Below, piece after piece: positions 54,240 to 64,000 of a DNA stretch of 64,000 bases. Each line of letters begins with the position of its first letter. Within the stretch, counting starts at the first letter, position 1. Both the position numbers and the translations under genes were made by a program. Below the pieces are notes generated by a model that made no database searches, was not told where the DNA came from, and saw only the letters and a program-made list of their open reading frames with translations. Source of the DNA: Myotis daubentonii. Lineage: Eukaryota > Chordata > Mammalia > Chiroptera > Vespertilionidae. Location: assembly GCF_963259705.1 (NCBI RefSeq), contig NC_081840.1, positions 101,104,626 through 101,168,625 of the forward strand, in the 5' to 3' direction.

Positions 54240-55980
54240 CTCCCACTATCCACCCACTAGAGTAGCTAAAATGGAAAGGGCTGACAACATCGAATGATGA
54301 TGAGGATGTGGGATAACTAGAACTCTCACACACTGCTAGTGAGAAAAAGATGTGGTGGATATTATAAAACCAAAGACACATTCCACATGGCCTGCTCCTG
54401 GGTATTTCCCCAACAGAAATGAAAACACAAGTCCACAAAAAAACTTGAATAAGAATGCTCATACAGTTTTATTCATAACTAGAGGCACAGTGCACAAAAA
54501 TTTGTCCACTCAAGGGGGAGGAGGTCCCTCAGCCCAGCCTGTGCCCTCTTGCAGTCTGGGAACCCTCGGGGGATATCCACCTGCTGACTTAGTCCCGTTC
54601 CCCAGGGGATCAGGCCTAGCTGGCAGTCAGACATCCCTCTGGCAGCCCAGGAGCCCACGGGGGATGTCCACTTGCCTGCGGGGAGCAGGCCTAAGCTGCA
54701 TTTGGACATCCTTGGTGCTGCTGAGGAGGTGGGAGAGGCTCCCACCACCACTGCTGTGCTGGCAGCCATCAGCCTGGCTTGTGGCTGAGCAGAGCTCCGT
54801 CTGTGGAAGCAAACTGGTCACCAGGGGGCAGCTCCTGCATTGAGCATCTGCCCCCTGGTGGTCAGTGTGTGTCATAGTGACCAGTCATTCCCAGGCGCTC
54901 TGCTGTTAGTGTCAATTTGAATATTACCCTTTTATTATATAGGATAGAGGCCTGGTGCATGGGTCGGGGCCAAATGGTTTGCCCTGAAGGATGTCCTGGA
55001 TCAGGGTGGGGGTCCTGCTGGGGTGCCTGGCCAGCCTGGGTGAGGGGCTGAGGGCCATTTTCAGGCTGGCCAAGCCACCCAGTGGGGACCCTCACCCATG
55101 GGGGTGTGGCCATCCTGAGGGAGGGGCTGAGGGCTGTTTGCAGGCTGGCCACAGCCCTTTCAGGGGGCGCGGGGGGTGGGGGGAGGGTCCCGCTGGGGTG
55201 CCTGGTCAGCCTGGGTGAGGGGCTGATGGCCATTTTCAGGCTGGCCATGCCACACAGTGACCCAAATTCCCAGCCTCTCCTATGTTTTTTTTTCAGCGCC
55301 TCCTTGAGCAGAAGCCAGGGTGGGCTGGAAGCAGGTATCTGGGATTTATTTATCTTCTATAATTGAAACTTTGTAGCCTTGAGCGGAGCCCAGGGTCGAC
55401 CAGGGCAGGTGGGAAGGTTGGCTTCCTCCATCGCCGGAGGCAACCCAATCCTCCTGCTCGCTCGGGCTCCATGGCCACCATCTTAGTTGGTTTGCATACT
55501 CACTCCTGATTGGCTGGTGGGCATGGTGTGTGGGTATAGCGGAATGTTGGAGTGATGGTTCATTTGCATGTTTCTCTTTTATTAGTGGATACCTCCAAAG
55601 TGGAAACAACCCAAATGTCCATAAACAGGAGGACAGATGATAAATTGTGGTATAATAGAATTAAACACTACTGAGCAAAAAAAAAAGGAATAAACCATTT
55701 ACAAACATTGGGTTGAGTAAAAATAGTTTTACACAAGAGAGCTGATAGTCTTTGAGCCTATTTATATGAGTTTTTATAATAAGCAAAATTAATCTATGGT
55801 AAAAGAAAATCAAAACAGAAGCTGTTTCTAGGTAGTGGTGGCAAGAATTGCTTGGGAAGTGGAATTTTCTTGGATAATAATGTTCCATATCTTGATGAGG
55901 GTTGGGTTTTGCTAGTATATAATTTTGTTAAAGTTCAGCAAATATACACTAAACATTTATGAGTTTCTTTGAAAGAAATT
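54240..55980 (+). mobile_element. Old L1 3' region, split by a composite Helitron
   Basis: CAGAAATGAAAACACAAGTC and AGTTTTATTCATAA on the left continue with GTGGAAACAACCCAAATGTC and ATAAACAGGAGGACAGATGA on the right of the Helitron (54479-55589). Removing it restores the L1 text as TTCATAA|TGGATACC. Confidence 0.8.
54479..55589 (-). mobile_element. Composite Helitron (units X+Y), copy 2
   Basis: Minus strand: X (55589-54945) from TCCACTAATAAAAGAGAAAC to CATGCACCAGGCCTCTA, without final G, then Y (54944-54479) from TCCTATATAATAAAAGGG to a hairpin end and CTAG. Flanks are A at 54478 and T at 55590. The X/Y joint is the same as in copy 1 at 44500/44501. Confidence 0.88.
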
Positions 55981-56189
55981 CAACCTCAAAAGAAAAGAGT
56001 GAACAAATACTGAACTTGAGTTAATACATAGGCTAAAATATTTAGAGAAACATACATTGATGCCTGCAATGTATTTTTAAATGCATCAAAAAAAAAAAAT
56101 AAGGTGGATGTAGAGATGGAGAGATACATGATAAATCAAGTAGAATTTAATTTGTGGGTATTTGGGTGGTCATGGCAAAAATTATTTTA

Positions 56190-56545
56190 ATATTTTAAAA
56201 ATATTTTTATTGATTTTTAGAGAGAGGAAGGGGGAGGGAGAGAAACATCAATGTAAGTGAAACACTGATCAGCCCACAAGTGGGCATGGGCTCTGACTGG
56301 AATTGAACCGGAAACTTTTTTTAAAAACATTTTTTAAATATATATTTTCAATTGATTTCAGAGAAGGGAGAAATAGAAACATCAATGATGATAGACAATC
56401 ATTGATTGGCTGCGTCCTGCACCCCCGCTACTGGGGATCAAGCCCATATAACCAGGGCATGTGCGCCCTGACTGAGAATTGAACTGTGACCTTCTGGTTC
56501 ATTGCTTGATGCTCAACCAGTGAGCCCACCAGCCAGAGCCATGGT
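56190..56545 (-). mobile_element. Two Ves-type SINEs, one inside the other
   Basis: The plus strand shows a reversed SINE tail (TTTTTATTGATTTTTAGAGA), body and B-box remnant TTGAACCGGAAACTT at 56190-56315. A second reversed SINE follows at 56318-56545 (ATTGATTTCAGAGAAGGGAG to GCCAGAGCC). The first lost its tRNA-like head at the joint. Confidence 0.75.
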
Positions 56546-56565
56546 AAAAATTCTTGAAATGTTAC

Positions 56566-56918
56566 TCCGCTACACTCACCAGCCAATCAGAGCGACTATG
56601 CAAATTAACCCAACAAAGATGGCCGTTAATTTGCATACACAGGTGCGGAGCGAATACTGAAGACGACTGAAGATGGGGGCAGCCATGGAGCTGGAGTGAG
56701 CAGGAGGCTTGGGGAGCTCCAGGCTTCCAGCCAGCCCTGGCCTCAGCTCAAGCAGCTGAAAAAAAAAAGGAGAGGCTGGGAGCTGCCGGAGTGGAGAAGC
56801 CAAGCCTCACTGCTGCGGCTGGACCAAAGGCCTGGGTCCTGGGTACCAGAGGAAAACTGGTGTCGGTAGCCAGGGGAAGGAAGGCCTATTGCGCAAATTT
56901 TCGTGAAATGGGCCACTA
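56566..56918 (+). mobile_element. Helitron, first of a four-member array
   Basis: TCCGCTACACTCACCAGCCA at the 5' side, GCAAATTTTCGTGAAATGGG and CCACTAG at the 3' side. Its CTAG (56915-56918) is followed at once by the TC of the next Helitron. The 5' end is altered compared with the related start at 56919. Confidence 0.78.
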
Positions 56919-58149
56919 GTCTACACTAATAAAAGACAAAGATGCTAATTGGCCGTACCTTCGCCACACCCTAAGCCACGCACACCAGCCAATCAGAGCG
57001 ACTGTATGCAAATTAACCCAACCAAGATGGCAGCCAGCAGCCAAGGAGCTGGAGCAAGCAGGAGACTTGGTTGCCCGGGCGATGGAGGAAGCCAAGCTTC
57101 CTGCGTGCCCTGAGCTGGCTGTGGCCTCCCCACATGGCAACAAAGTTTCAATTATAGAAGATAAATAAATCCCAGACACCTGCTTCCAGCCAGCCTCCAC
57201 TGGGAGCTTGGGTGGCTGGGGGTTGTGGCCAGCCTCAAACAGCCATCAACCCCTCACCCAGGCTGGCCATACCCTCATGGGGTGAGGGTCCCTGCTAGGG
57301 GGCTTAGCGAGCCTGCACACAGCCTTCAACCCCTCACCCAGACTGGCCAGGCACCCTAGCAGGACCCCCCACTCTGAAGTGGCTGTGGCCAGCCTGCAAA
57401 CGGCCCTCAGCCCCTCACCCAGGCTGGCCAGGCACCCCAGGGGGAACCCCCACCCTGAAGGGCTGTGGCCAGCTATTAACAGCCATCATCCCCTCACCCA
57501 GGCTGGCCACACCCTCATGGGGTGAGGGTCCCCACTGGGGGGCTTGACCAGCCTGCAAACAGCCATCAGCCCCTCACCCAGGCTGGCCAGGCACCCCAGT
57601 GGGGACCCCCACACTGAAGGGGCTGTGGCCGGCCTGCAAACAGCCATTAGCCCCTCACCCAGGCTGGCCAGGCACTCCTATATAATAAAAGGGTAATATG
57701 CAAATTGACCCTAACAGCAGAACAACTGGCAAAGACTGGTCACTAAGACACACACTGACCACCAGTGGGCAGATGCTCAATGCAGGAGCTGCCTCTGGTG
57801 GTCAGTGTGCTCCCACAGGCGGAGCTCTGCTCAGCCACAAGCCAGGCTGACGGCTGCCAGTACAGCGGTGGTGGTGGGAGCCTCTCCCGCCTCCTCAGCA
57901 GCGCTAACGATGTCCAACTGCAGCTTAGGCCTGCTACCCGCTGGCAAATGGACATCCCCCGAGGGCTCCCAGGCTGCCAGAGGGATGTCTGACTGCCAGC
58001 TTAGGTCCAATCCCCCCCCCCAACCCTCCCCAGGGAGTGGGCCTAAGCCAGCAGGTGGTCATCCCCGAGGGGTCCCAGACTGCGAGAGGGCACAGGCCAG
58101 GATGAGGGACCCTCCCGAGTGCACAAACTTTTGTGCACCGGGTCTCAAA
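56919..58149 (+). mobile_element. Composite Helitron (units X+Y), copy 3
   Basis: X starts TCTACACTAATAAAAGAC at 56919 and carries a GCCAGCCTGCAAACAGCCAT minisatellite (57210-57670). It is joined at 57677/57678 to Y (TCCTATATAATAAAAGGG). Here the 3' terminus of X has been lost entirely. Y ends with the hairpin GTGCACAAAC-TTTTGTGCAC and a mutated terminus (CTCA for CTAG). Confidence 0.83.
57210..57670 (+). repeat. Minisatellite in Helitron unit X
   Basis: About six to seven units of about 65 bp, each with CAGCCCCTCACCCAGGCTGG, CCAGGCACCCCAGTGGGGAC and a GGGGCTGTGGCCAGCCTGCA part. Related units are at 44540-44710 and 54990-55250 on the other strand. Confidence 0.85.
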
Positions 58150-58785
58150 TCAACACTAATAAAAGAGAAAAATGGTAATTGGTGTACGAGCTACCCTTTT
58201 CATTGGCTAATCAGGGCTATATGCAAATTAACTGCCAACTAAGATTGGCAGTTAACTGCCAACAAGATGGCGGTTAATTTGCATATGTAGGCACAATGCA
58301 GGGAGGCGAAAGGGAAAGCAAGAAGAAGCCCCCTGCCACTGACAGTGATCGGAAACCCAGCGGGGAGCTAAGAGCTGGGGGGCAGGGCAAAGGCGGCCCT
58401 GGGGCCGCCTTTGCCCTGCCCCCCAACCATGATCGGAGAATCAGGTGCCTTTTCCGCCCTGGCCAGTGATAGCAGGAAGTAGGGGTGGAGCCAGCGATGG
58501 GAGCTGGGCACGGTCGAAGCTGGCAGTCCCAGGAGCTAGGGGTCCCTTGCCTGGGCCTAAAGCGAAGCCCACGATCGCGGGGCCGCTGCAGCTGCGGGTC
58601 CCCGCTGCCCGAGCCGGACGCCTCAGCCAGAGGTGTCAGGCCTGGGCAAGAGGCCGATCCTGTGATTGGAAGGTGATGGGGGTCAACGCCTGAGGACCCC
58701 AGTATGTGAGAGGGGGCAGGCTGGGCTGAGGGACACTCCCCCCCACACACACCCAGTGCACGAATTTCGTGCACCGGGCCCCTAG
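58150..58785 (+). mobile_element. Helitron, CACTAATAAAAGAG subfamily, with palindrome
   Basis: 636 bp from TCAACACTAATAAAAGAG to GTGCACCGGGCCCCTAG, abutting the preceding composite. 3' hairpin GTGCACGAATTTCGTGCAC. Palindrome at 58377-58424. Almost the same sequence as the copies at 48163 and 50838. Confidence 0.92.
58377..58424. repeat. 48-bp palindrome, 23-bp perfect arms
   Basis: Arm 58377-58399 is the exact reverse complement of 58402-58424, with centre TG. Same sequence as at 51242-51289. Confidence 0.95.
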
Positions 58786-59277
58786 TATATAATAAAGAGG
58801 GAATATGCAAATCGACCATCTAACAGTCAAGATGGCTGTGTCTACAGCGGAAGCAGGGATTCCATAACACAAGAATGGCTGCAATCATCAGGGACCTGAG
58901 CCTGTGTGCCGCTGGGCCAGGGCAGGAGACCTGAGGCTGTGCCCCCAACCTGGTGGGGCTTGATGGGGGACCTCAGGCCACGTGCCCCGCCTGACAGAGC
59001 TTGACAGGCGACCTCAGGCTGTGCCCCCCTGCCCCAGCGCCAGGCTGGGGGATCTCGGGCCACGCCCCCTGCCAGCAGGGCTTGACGGGGGAACTCAGGG
59101 CTCACCTCCCACCTGATAGGGCTTGATAGGGACCTCAAGGTGTTCCCCCTGCACCGGCCTGGGGGATCTCAGACCGCGCACCCAGCCCCGGGGAACGTGA
59201 GGCTGAGCCCCCCACCTGGCAGGGCTTGACAGGGGACCTCAGGCCACGTCCCCTGCCCTGGCGCCAGGCCAGGCAGC
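58786..59277 (+). mobile_element. Helitron, 3' end lost, last of the array
   Basis: TATATAATAAAGAGGGAATA then TGCAAATCGACCATC at the 5' side, directly after the CTAG at 58785 (the initial TCC is missing). The interior is a GC-rich array on GGCTTGACAGGGGACCTCAG. No 3' hairpin or CTAG is found. Confidence 0.75.
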
Positions 59278-60640
59278 ATTGAGGAAAAGTGAAGTTATAT
59301 CAAGGTGCATTAATATAAACTACTTTACTGTAGCTATATATGAACCAACAAATCAATAATAAAACTAATTCCAAATTTATCCTGTGTTTTCTTAAAATAA
59401 ATCATTTCTCCTATTAATCTTACAGAAGAACACATTTTAAACCTCCAATTCATTTTTACTGGCAGACCGACACTGTTAACAAAATAATCCTAACCTCTGA
59501 AGATGATCAACTTTCACTATAGAACTCAAGAAGTCTATATGACAAATTCATACAATGGTCAGTCACTTTTTCAGCTTTTACGAGAGAATGAGAACTTTCT
59601 ACACACTTTAAAAGTACAAGCAAAAATGCAATACAGTCATAAAGAAGCCTTGTTCTCCCAGCTTTCCTGATCAAGTTAAATCAGTGGCAATAATTCATTT
59701 AGAAGATTATTTGATACCACACACTTCATCCCAATGGGTAGAGATAACTCACCAGAAAAATTTTAAACTTTTAAAGCTACCTAAAGTAGGTCTGGCAAAA
59801 GAAAGAAAAATGCCTAACTTTTATTTGGGAAGAAAGGGCAAATGGTTGCAAAACTTGAAAAATATACCTATAGCAGTTTCAGGTCTAATCCTAACACACT
59901 TTAGCTGGTATTTATAAACTTAGAAAGTAAATTATATTCTTCTTGCAAAGGTCTTTAGGCTCATACAAACACTCATATGATAGCCTATTTATTGTCTGGA
60001 GTCTGCCAGATAATATTTAAGTTTCTTAAAAAATGTTAAGTAACCTATGCTAAAAGTTTGTATCATCTCAAGAGTTGCATTAAATTGGGTCAGAATGGAA
60101 GGATGATTCTTCTATACCTAAACAAGAATAAGTAATGTACTTAATAAAAATCTCATTTCAAAGCAGCAAACTCTGACAGACACTGACATTCTATTCTTTT
60201 TTTTAACTCTATAAAGGCAAATTAACTTTCCAGTAATAAATGGCTGTCAATCTAATCATGACAACCAAAATATGCCTGCTACTAAGTAATTGAGATTATT
60301 TACATTTTTATTATAATCTGAACAAACCATGGTCAGAATGAAAACCTTACTTTTTAATAGTGAAGGACAGATTAAAGACCTTAAGCTCAGGAGAGATAAA
60401 ACATGGCCTACTGAAGTTATCTGTCTTCACAAATGTCCTCTAAAAAAGAGAGGACAGTTAGCACATTGTCCAAATGCAAGGAGTTGTAGGATTGAATCTA
60501 CAATAATTATCTACCCTCTTTTCCTCATCTTCTTTCCCCAATACACAAAGATGAATACTGAAAGTCTACTAGGTAGTCTTTAATTCTGTTCATCCAATTA
60601 TTTCTGATTTGGTCAGATACACATTACAACTGTGCTTTTT
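59278..60640. other. EPC1 intron without young repeats
   Basis: 1.4 kb of AT-rich sequence. I find no EPC1 exon here (searched for the N-terminal residues on the minus strand) and no nameable repeat. Confidence 0.5.
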
Positions 60641-60858
60641 CTGGCCCTCCTGTGGCTGGCTGGTGGCACAGGTGACTATTTCTAGCCAATGAGCTGTGAA
60701 TCAAAGCTTCTTATGTTACTTCTGGACCAGAGTATTTAATTGCTGGTAAATTATGTGAAATCCTTCAAAATGCTCCTTCCACCTGTCACCATGTTTGATA
60801 TTGACAGCTGCATCAGCCTGGTTTCCCAGCTAACCCATGAAAAAAACATGACATTAAC

Positions 60859-60873
60859 AAGAAATAAACTTTT
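60859..60873. repeat. Target-site duplication of Ves SINE, left copy
   Basis: AAGAAATAAACTTTT here, AAGAAAGAAACTTTT at 61103-61117; one mismatch. Confidence 0.82.
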
Positions 60874-61102
60874 GGCCCTGGCTGGTTTGGCTCAGTGGAT
60901 GGAGCGTCGGCCTGCGGACTGAGGGGTCCCGGGTTCGGTTCCGGTCGAGGGCATGTGCCTTGGTTGCAGGCACATCCCCCCATTGGGGGGTGTGCAGGAG
61001 GCAGCTGATTGATGTTTCTCTCTCATTGATGTTTCTGGCTCTCTGTCCCTCTCCCTCCTCTCTGTGGAAAGTCAATAAAATATATATAGATAAAAAAAAA
61101 GA
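60874..61102 (+). mobile_element. Ves SINE, full length and young
   Basis: GGCCCTGGCTGGTTTGGCTC with A-box GGCTCAGTGGATGGAGCG and B-box GGTTCGGTTCC. The body is GTGTGCAGGAGGCAGCTGAT, with repeated GATGTTTCT units and a TCAATAAAATATATA tail. It is transcribed by Pol III in the family. A 15-bp duplication flanks it. Confidence 0.93.
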
Positions 61103-61529
61103 AAGAAAGAAACTTTTGAAGTTGTTTGTTATCATATCATAACCTAGTTTGTCCTGACATAAATTGGTGCCAGAAATGGGATACTTTTATAACACAAAGA
61201 CTAAAATATATACCATTAGTTTGGGGGCCAGGAAGCAAAGAAAATTCCCCAAAGCTGGAAGGATGGCAATTCATATTAGGCAGCACAAAATATTGGTAAA
61301 AGTCAGTTATGATGACTTGAAAAGGAGATAATGCATTTAACAAATCTCAAGCTCTAGACGAGGTTAAAAAAAAAACACCCTGAACATTAAAATAGTGTGA
61401 TAGCTGCTCCACAATAAATAAAAATTTTTGAAAACTGACCCGTTAGTAAGCAGGAATGAAAAGGAAGAATCCAAAAATTTGTGGACTTATAGTTATTTGA
61501 AGACTGCTGCTCAATCCAAGCCATAAATT

Positions 61530-61545
61530 AAAAAATCAAGGTCTT
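61530..61545. repeat. Direct repeat flanking a tRNA half, left copy
   Basis: AAAAAATCAAGGTCTT, repeated exactly at 61586-61601. Confidence 0.9.
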
Positions 61546-61549
61546 AGGT

Positions 61550-61586
61550 GCCCGGCTAGCTCAGTCGGTAGAGCATGAGACTCTTA
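61550..61586 (+). pseudogene. 5' half of tRNA-Lys(CTT), probably retrotransposed
   Basis: GCCCGGCTAGCTCAGTCGGT then AGAGCATGAGACTCTTA is the 5' half of a mammalian tRNA-Lys with anticodon CTT: acceptor strand, full D-arm, anticodon 5' stem and anticodon. It stops in the anticodon loop, with the next A shared with the direct repeat. The 3' half, T-arm and CCA are missing, so it cannot be a functional tRNA gene. Four extra bases (AGGT) lie before it. The perfect 16-bp repeats make an L1-type insertion likely. Confidence 0.85.
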
Positions 61587-61805
61587 AAAAATCAAGGTCT
61601 TTGACTAAGAAAAGAGCAATCAACTTTGAGGAAGTTTGATATTATTTAACTGGTATTTCTATGCTGGATTCACTGGGGAGGAGATGAGACAATTTTGTCT
61701 GTGGGAAGGAAAATGATCCAAACTTTTGGTTGACCAGAGGGCAGATCTGTCATTGTGCTGTTTGCCAAATATTTTTGTTCTTTGCCTTCTGGTCATATGG
61801 TAGAA

Positions 61806-61980
61806 CTAGAGGCCCAGCGTGTGATATCACGCGAGGTAATCTATCGCTGTTCGCAGCCCTGCCCACCTGCCGCCTACCTTGCTGCGATCCGAGCCTGTGG
61901 GCCATGGGGGAGGGACCAAGAGGTGCTCAAAGCATCTCATGGTGACCGGTCGTTTGGTCGTTTTGGTCATCACGACACTG

Positions 61981-62048
<68 letters not shown>

Positions 62049-62968
62049 GATAGACCCATGCACAAAATTTGTGCACTGGGCACAGGTATTCCTCAGCCCA
62101 GCCTGCATCCTCTCCAATCTGGGACCCCTCAGGGAGTGTCTAACTGCCGGTTTCGGCCCGATCCCAGGGATTGGGCCGAAACCGGCAGTTGGACATCCCT
62201 CTCATAATCCAAAACTGCTGGCTCCTAACCGCTTGCCTGCCTGCCTGCTCGATTGCCCCTAACCACTTCTGCCTGGCAGCCTGATCGATCACCTTGTAAC
62301 TGCTCCCTTGCCAGCCTGATTAACACCTAACTGCTCCCCTGCTGGCTCGATCACCCCCAATTGCCCTTCCCTGCTGGCCTGCTGGCCCCCAACTGCCCTC
62401 CCCTGCCGGCCTAATCTCGTCCCCCAACTGCTCTCCCCTGCCAGCCTGATCGCCCCCAATTGCCCTCCCCTGCAGGACTGATCTTGCCCCCAACTGCCCT
62501 CCTCTGCTGGCCAATTTGGTTCTGATTGGTCAGTTTCTATGCTAGTTAGTGTCAAAAGCCCTGCCTCTTAGGCAGCCATTGGCTCCTCACAGTTGACCCA
62601 GATTTGGTTGTGAATGGTCGGTTTCTATGCCAGTCAGTGTCTCTGGGCCTATCCACAGGGCCTGATCAGAAAGGCGGGGCTGATCAGCAGCCCCAGTAAA
62701 GGCCTGGAGAGAAATAGAGGTGCGGCTACTCACCAGGCCTGGAGCTAAAGAGAGAGGCAAGTGCTGATCAACAGCTGCCATCAAGGCTACAAATGAGACC
62801 CTGCTTCTCTCTTTAGGCCTTTCTCAGGGCCTGATTTGCAGACCCCTCAGCAGTCAGTGCTGGGTCACAGTGCCTGAAGCCAAAGCACTAACTGCAGAAC
62901 TGACTTCCGGTTGGTCAAGCCTCCTGGTCATTGCGGATGTGACGGTCCCAGGGTTTTATATATTAGGA
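61806..62968 (-). mobile_element. Composite or nested Helitron
   Basis: Outer ends: TCCTAATATATAAAACCC at 62968 (T at 62969) and CTAG at 61806 (A at 61805) on the minus strand. A second 3'-end-like hairpin, GTGCACAAATTTTGTGCAT, lies inside near 62050-62080 without CTAG. A (TA)n and (CT)n tract (61983-62049) separates it from the outer 3' part, whose own hairpin is CGCGTGATATCACACGC-like. The interior 62230-62500 is a minisatellite on CCCAACTGCCCTCCCCTGCC. Confidence 0.8.
61983..62049. repeat. (CT)n(TA)n microsatellite
   Basis: About 45 bp of CT followed by about 22 bp of TA, placed at an internal Helitron 3' end. Confidence 0.92.
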
Positions 62969-63598
62969 TAGATTATACTTCCTGGTTCCATTGTTGTTAG
63001 GTGGAGCTATAAGACTTGTTTTGGCCATTGAGTTTTGAGCTGAAGTGATAGGTAACTTCTGAACAGATAATTTGAATAACTGATACAAGATATGAAAAAT
63101 TCCAGACTCTTTATTCTATTATAGTGTCCATCAATGTTCAGGATGGAGGATGCTCTGTCAGCTGGATTTTGGAGTGAGGTCATGTAGAACAGAACCCCCA
63201 AATTAACTCAATGGGCAATGCAGTGTTAGGAATTAATTTGTTATAAAGGCACTAATATTTTAGGATTGTATATTTATAGCACAGCCTTACCTATACTGTC
63301 TCATAATTAGAGAAACCCTGAACGTCACTGAACATTTGAGTCAGAAAAAGCTTATAGATCAAGTAGTTCAAGTTCATTCTACAAATGATAAAACTAAGAT
63401 CTAGCAGTTAAGTAATGTGTCTAATCACATAGAAATAACATGGTAAAAGAATTTAATGGAATAATCATTGTCCCACTAAATTACAGTGGGAATTATGCTC
63501 CTAATCTTTAAACACAGCTCTGGGACAGATTAAGCTGTTAATTCTATCATAAGCATTATTTATGAATAGATTAACAGGTAAGCCTAGTCTATCATTAA

Positions 63599-63611
63599 GA
63601 ATGTTAATTCT
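63599..63611. repeat. Target-site duplication of Ves SINE, left copy
   Basis: GAATGTTAATTCT, repeated exactly at 63837-63849. Confidence 0.88.
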
Positions 63612-63836
63612 GCTCTAGCCGGTTTGGCTCAGTGGATAGAGTGTCAGCCTGTGAACTGAAGGGTCCCAGGTTCGATTCTGGTCAAGGGCATGTACCATGG
63701 TTGCAGGCACACCCCTAGTTGGGGGTGTGCAGGAGGCAGCTGATCGATGTTTCTCTCTCATCGATGTTTCTGACTCTCTATCCCTCTCCCTTTCTCTCTG
63801 TAAAAAACCAGTAAAATATATTTTTTTTAAAAAAAG
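63612..63836 (+). mobile_element. Ves SINE, full length
   Basis: GCTCTAGCCGGTTTGGCTCA with A-box and B-box (GGTTCGATTCTGG). The body is GTGTGCAGGAGGCAGCTGAT, then TCTCTCTCATCGATGTTTCT and a TTTCTCTCTG...AATATA tail plus A run. Perfect 13-bp target duplication. Low divergence. Confidence 0.93.
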
Positions 63837-64000
63837 GAATGTTAATTCTATCATAAGCATTTATTTTGCCCATCTTTAGAAAAAAAAATTTCATATGAAT
63901 AAATTAACAGGCAAATCTAGCCATTCATTCAACAAATAATGGAAACATTAAGTTCTGAAGCTAAAGGTACTTGGAGTTTAGAGTCAGATGGTAAAGACTA

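Larger units (their letters stand above)
60645..61215 (+). mobile_element. ERVL/MaLR-type LTR and start of internal region, split by a SINE
   Basis: TAGCCAATGAGCTGTGAATC, ACTTCTGGACCAGAGTATTT, and AACAAGAAATAAACTTTTG resemble an LTR with a polyadenylation signal. After the SINE (60874-61102) it continues TGTTTGTTATCATATCATAA and then AATTGGTGCCAGAAATGGGA, the primer-binding-site side of an ERVL-type internal region. Non-coding relic. Confidence 0.55.

Noticed and set aside
60874..61102. tRNA genes at the Ves SINE heads
   Set aside because: A- and B-boxes are present but the cloverleaf is degenerate and the body continues as a SINE with a tail and target duplication.
61550..61586. Functional tRNA gene
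   Set aside because: Only the 5' half is present; there is no T-arm or 3' acceptor strand, and no Pol III terminator in the right place.
45319..64000. EPC1 exon(s) encoding the first about 50 residues
   Set aside because: I searched the minus strand for the start region and for a QMPTGMEKEEES-like exon and found none; these exons are probably outside the window.

Overview
This is a piece of mammalian nuclear genome, almost certainly from a vesper bat. The evidence is the co-occurrence of Ves-type tRNA-derived SINEs (at least ten) with about nineteen non-autonomous Helitrons of the HeliBat kind (5' TC, 3' hairpin plus CTAG, inserted between A and T). There is one protein-coding gene, on the minus strand: EPC1 (Enhancer of polycomb homolog 1), a subunit of the NuA4/TIP60 histone acetyltransferase complex. 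Fourteen coding exons between 45318 and 12411 join without a frame break into 791 codons plus a TAG stop, all with AG/GT splice borders. The first about 50 residues and the promoter are not visible and should lie beyond 64000, upstream on the gene's strand.

Layout. 1-1852: GC-rich sequence with LTR-like features, not firmly classified. 1867-3844: an ORF1-only L1-like (half-L1, HAL1-type) element. 4700-6730: antisense L1 ORF2 fossil broken by two Helitrons. 6771-11100: old SINE, MIR, MLT1 and L2 remains. 11115-12410: EPC1 3'UTR. 12411-32595: thirteen EPC1 exons, with another HAL1-type element at 27790-30204, a Helitron at 31019-31509 and a long intron (16086-23556) nearly free of young insertions. 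32596-45158: one intron holding a HAL1-type element nested in an older one (33985-38342), an RPS24 processed pseudogene split by a fifth HAL1-type copy (39532-41940), and three Helitron units ending 26 bp from the splice donor of the exon at 45159-45318. 45319-64000: the next upstream intron, packed with Helitrons, many abutting head to tail, inside old L1 and L2 sequence, plus Ves SINEs.

The most notable structures are: (1) five ORF1-only LINE copies with no ORF2, one with an intact 282-codon ORF1 and two sharing the same frameshift; (2) a composite Helitron seen three times, in which the first unit has a defective 3' terminator and the second unit supplies a working one; (3) a 5' half of tRNA-Lys(CTT) ending in the anticodon loop and flanked by a perfect 16-bp direct repeat, which looks like a retrotransposed tRNA half; (4) a 48-bp palindrome with perfect 23-bp arms in two Helitron copies and cleanly missing in a third; (5) Helitron tandem arrays consistent with reuse of the A|T junction at the 5' end of resident copies. 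Family names come from pattern recognition without database search, and ends of degenerate repeats are approximate.
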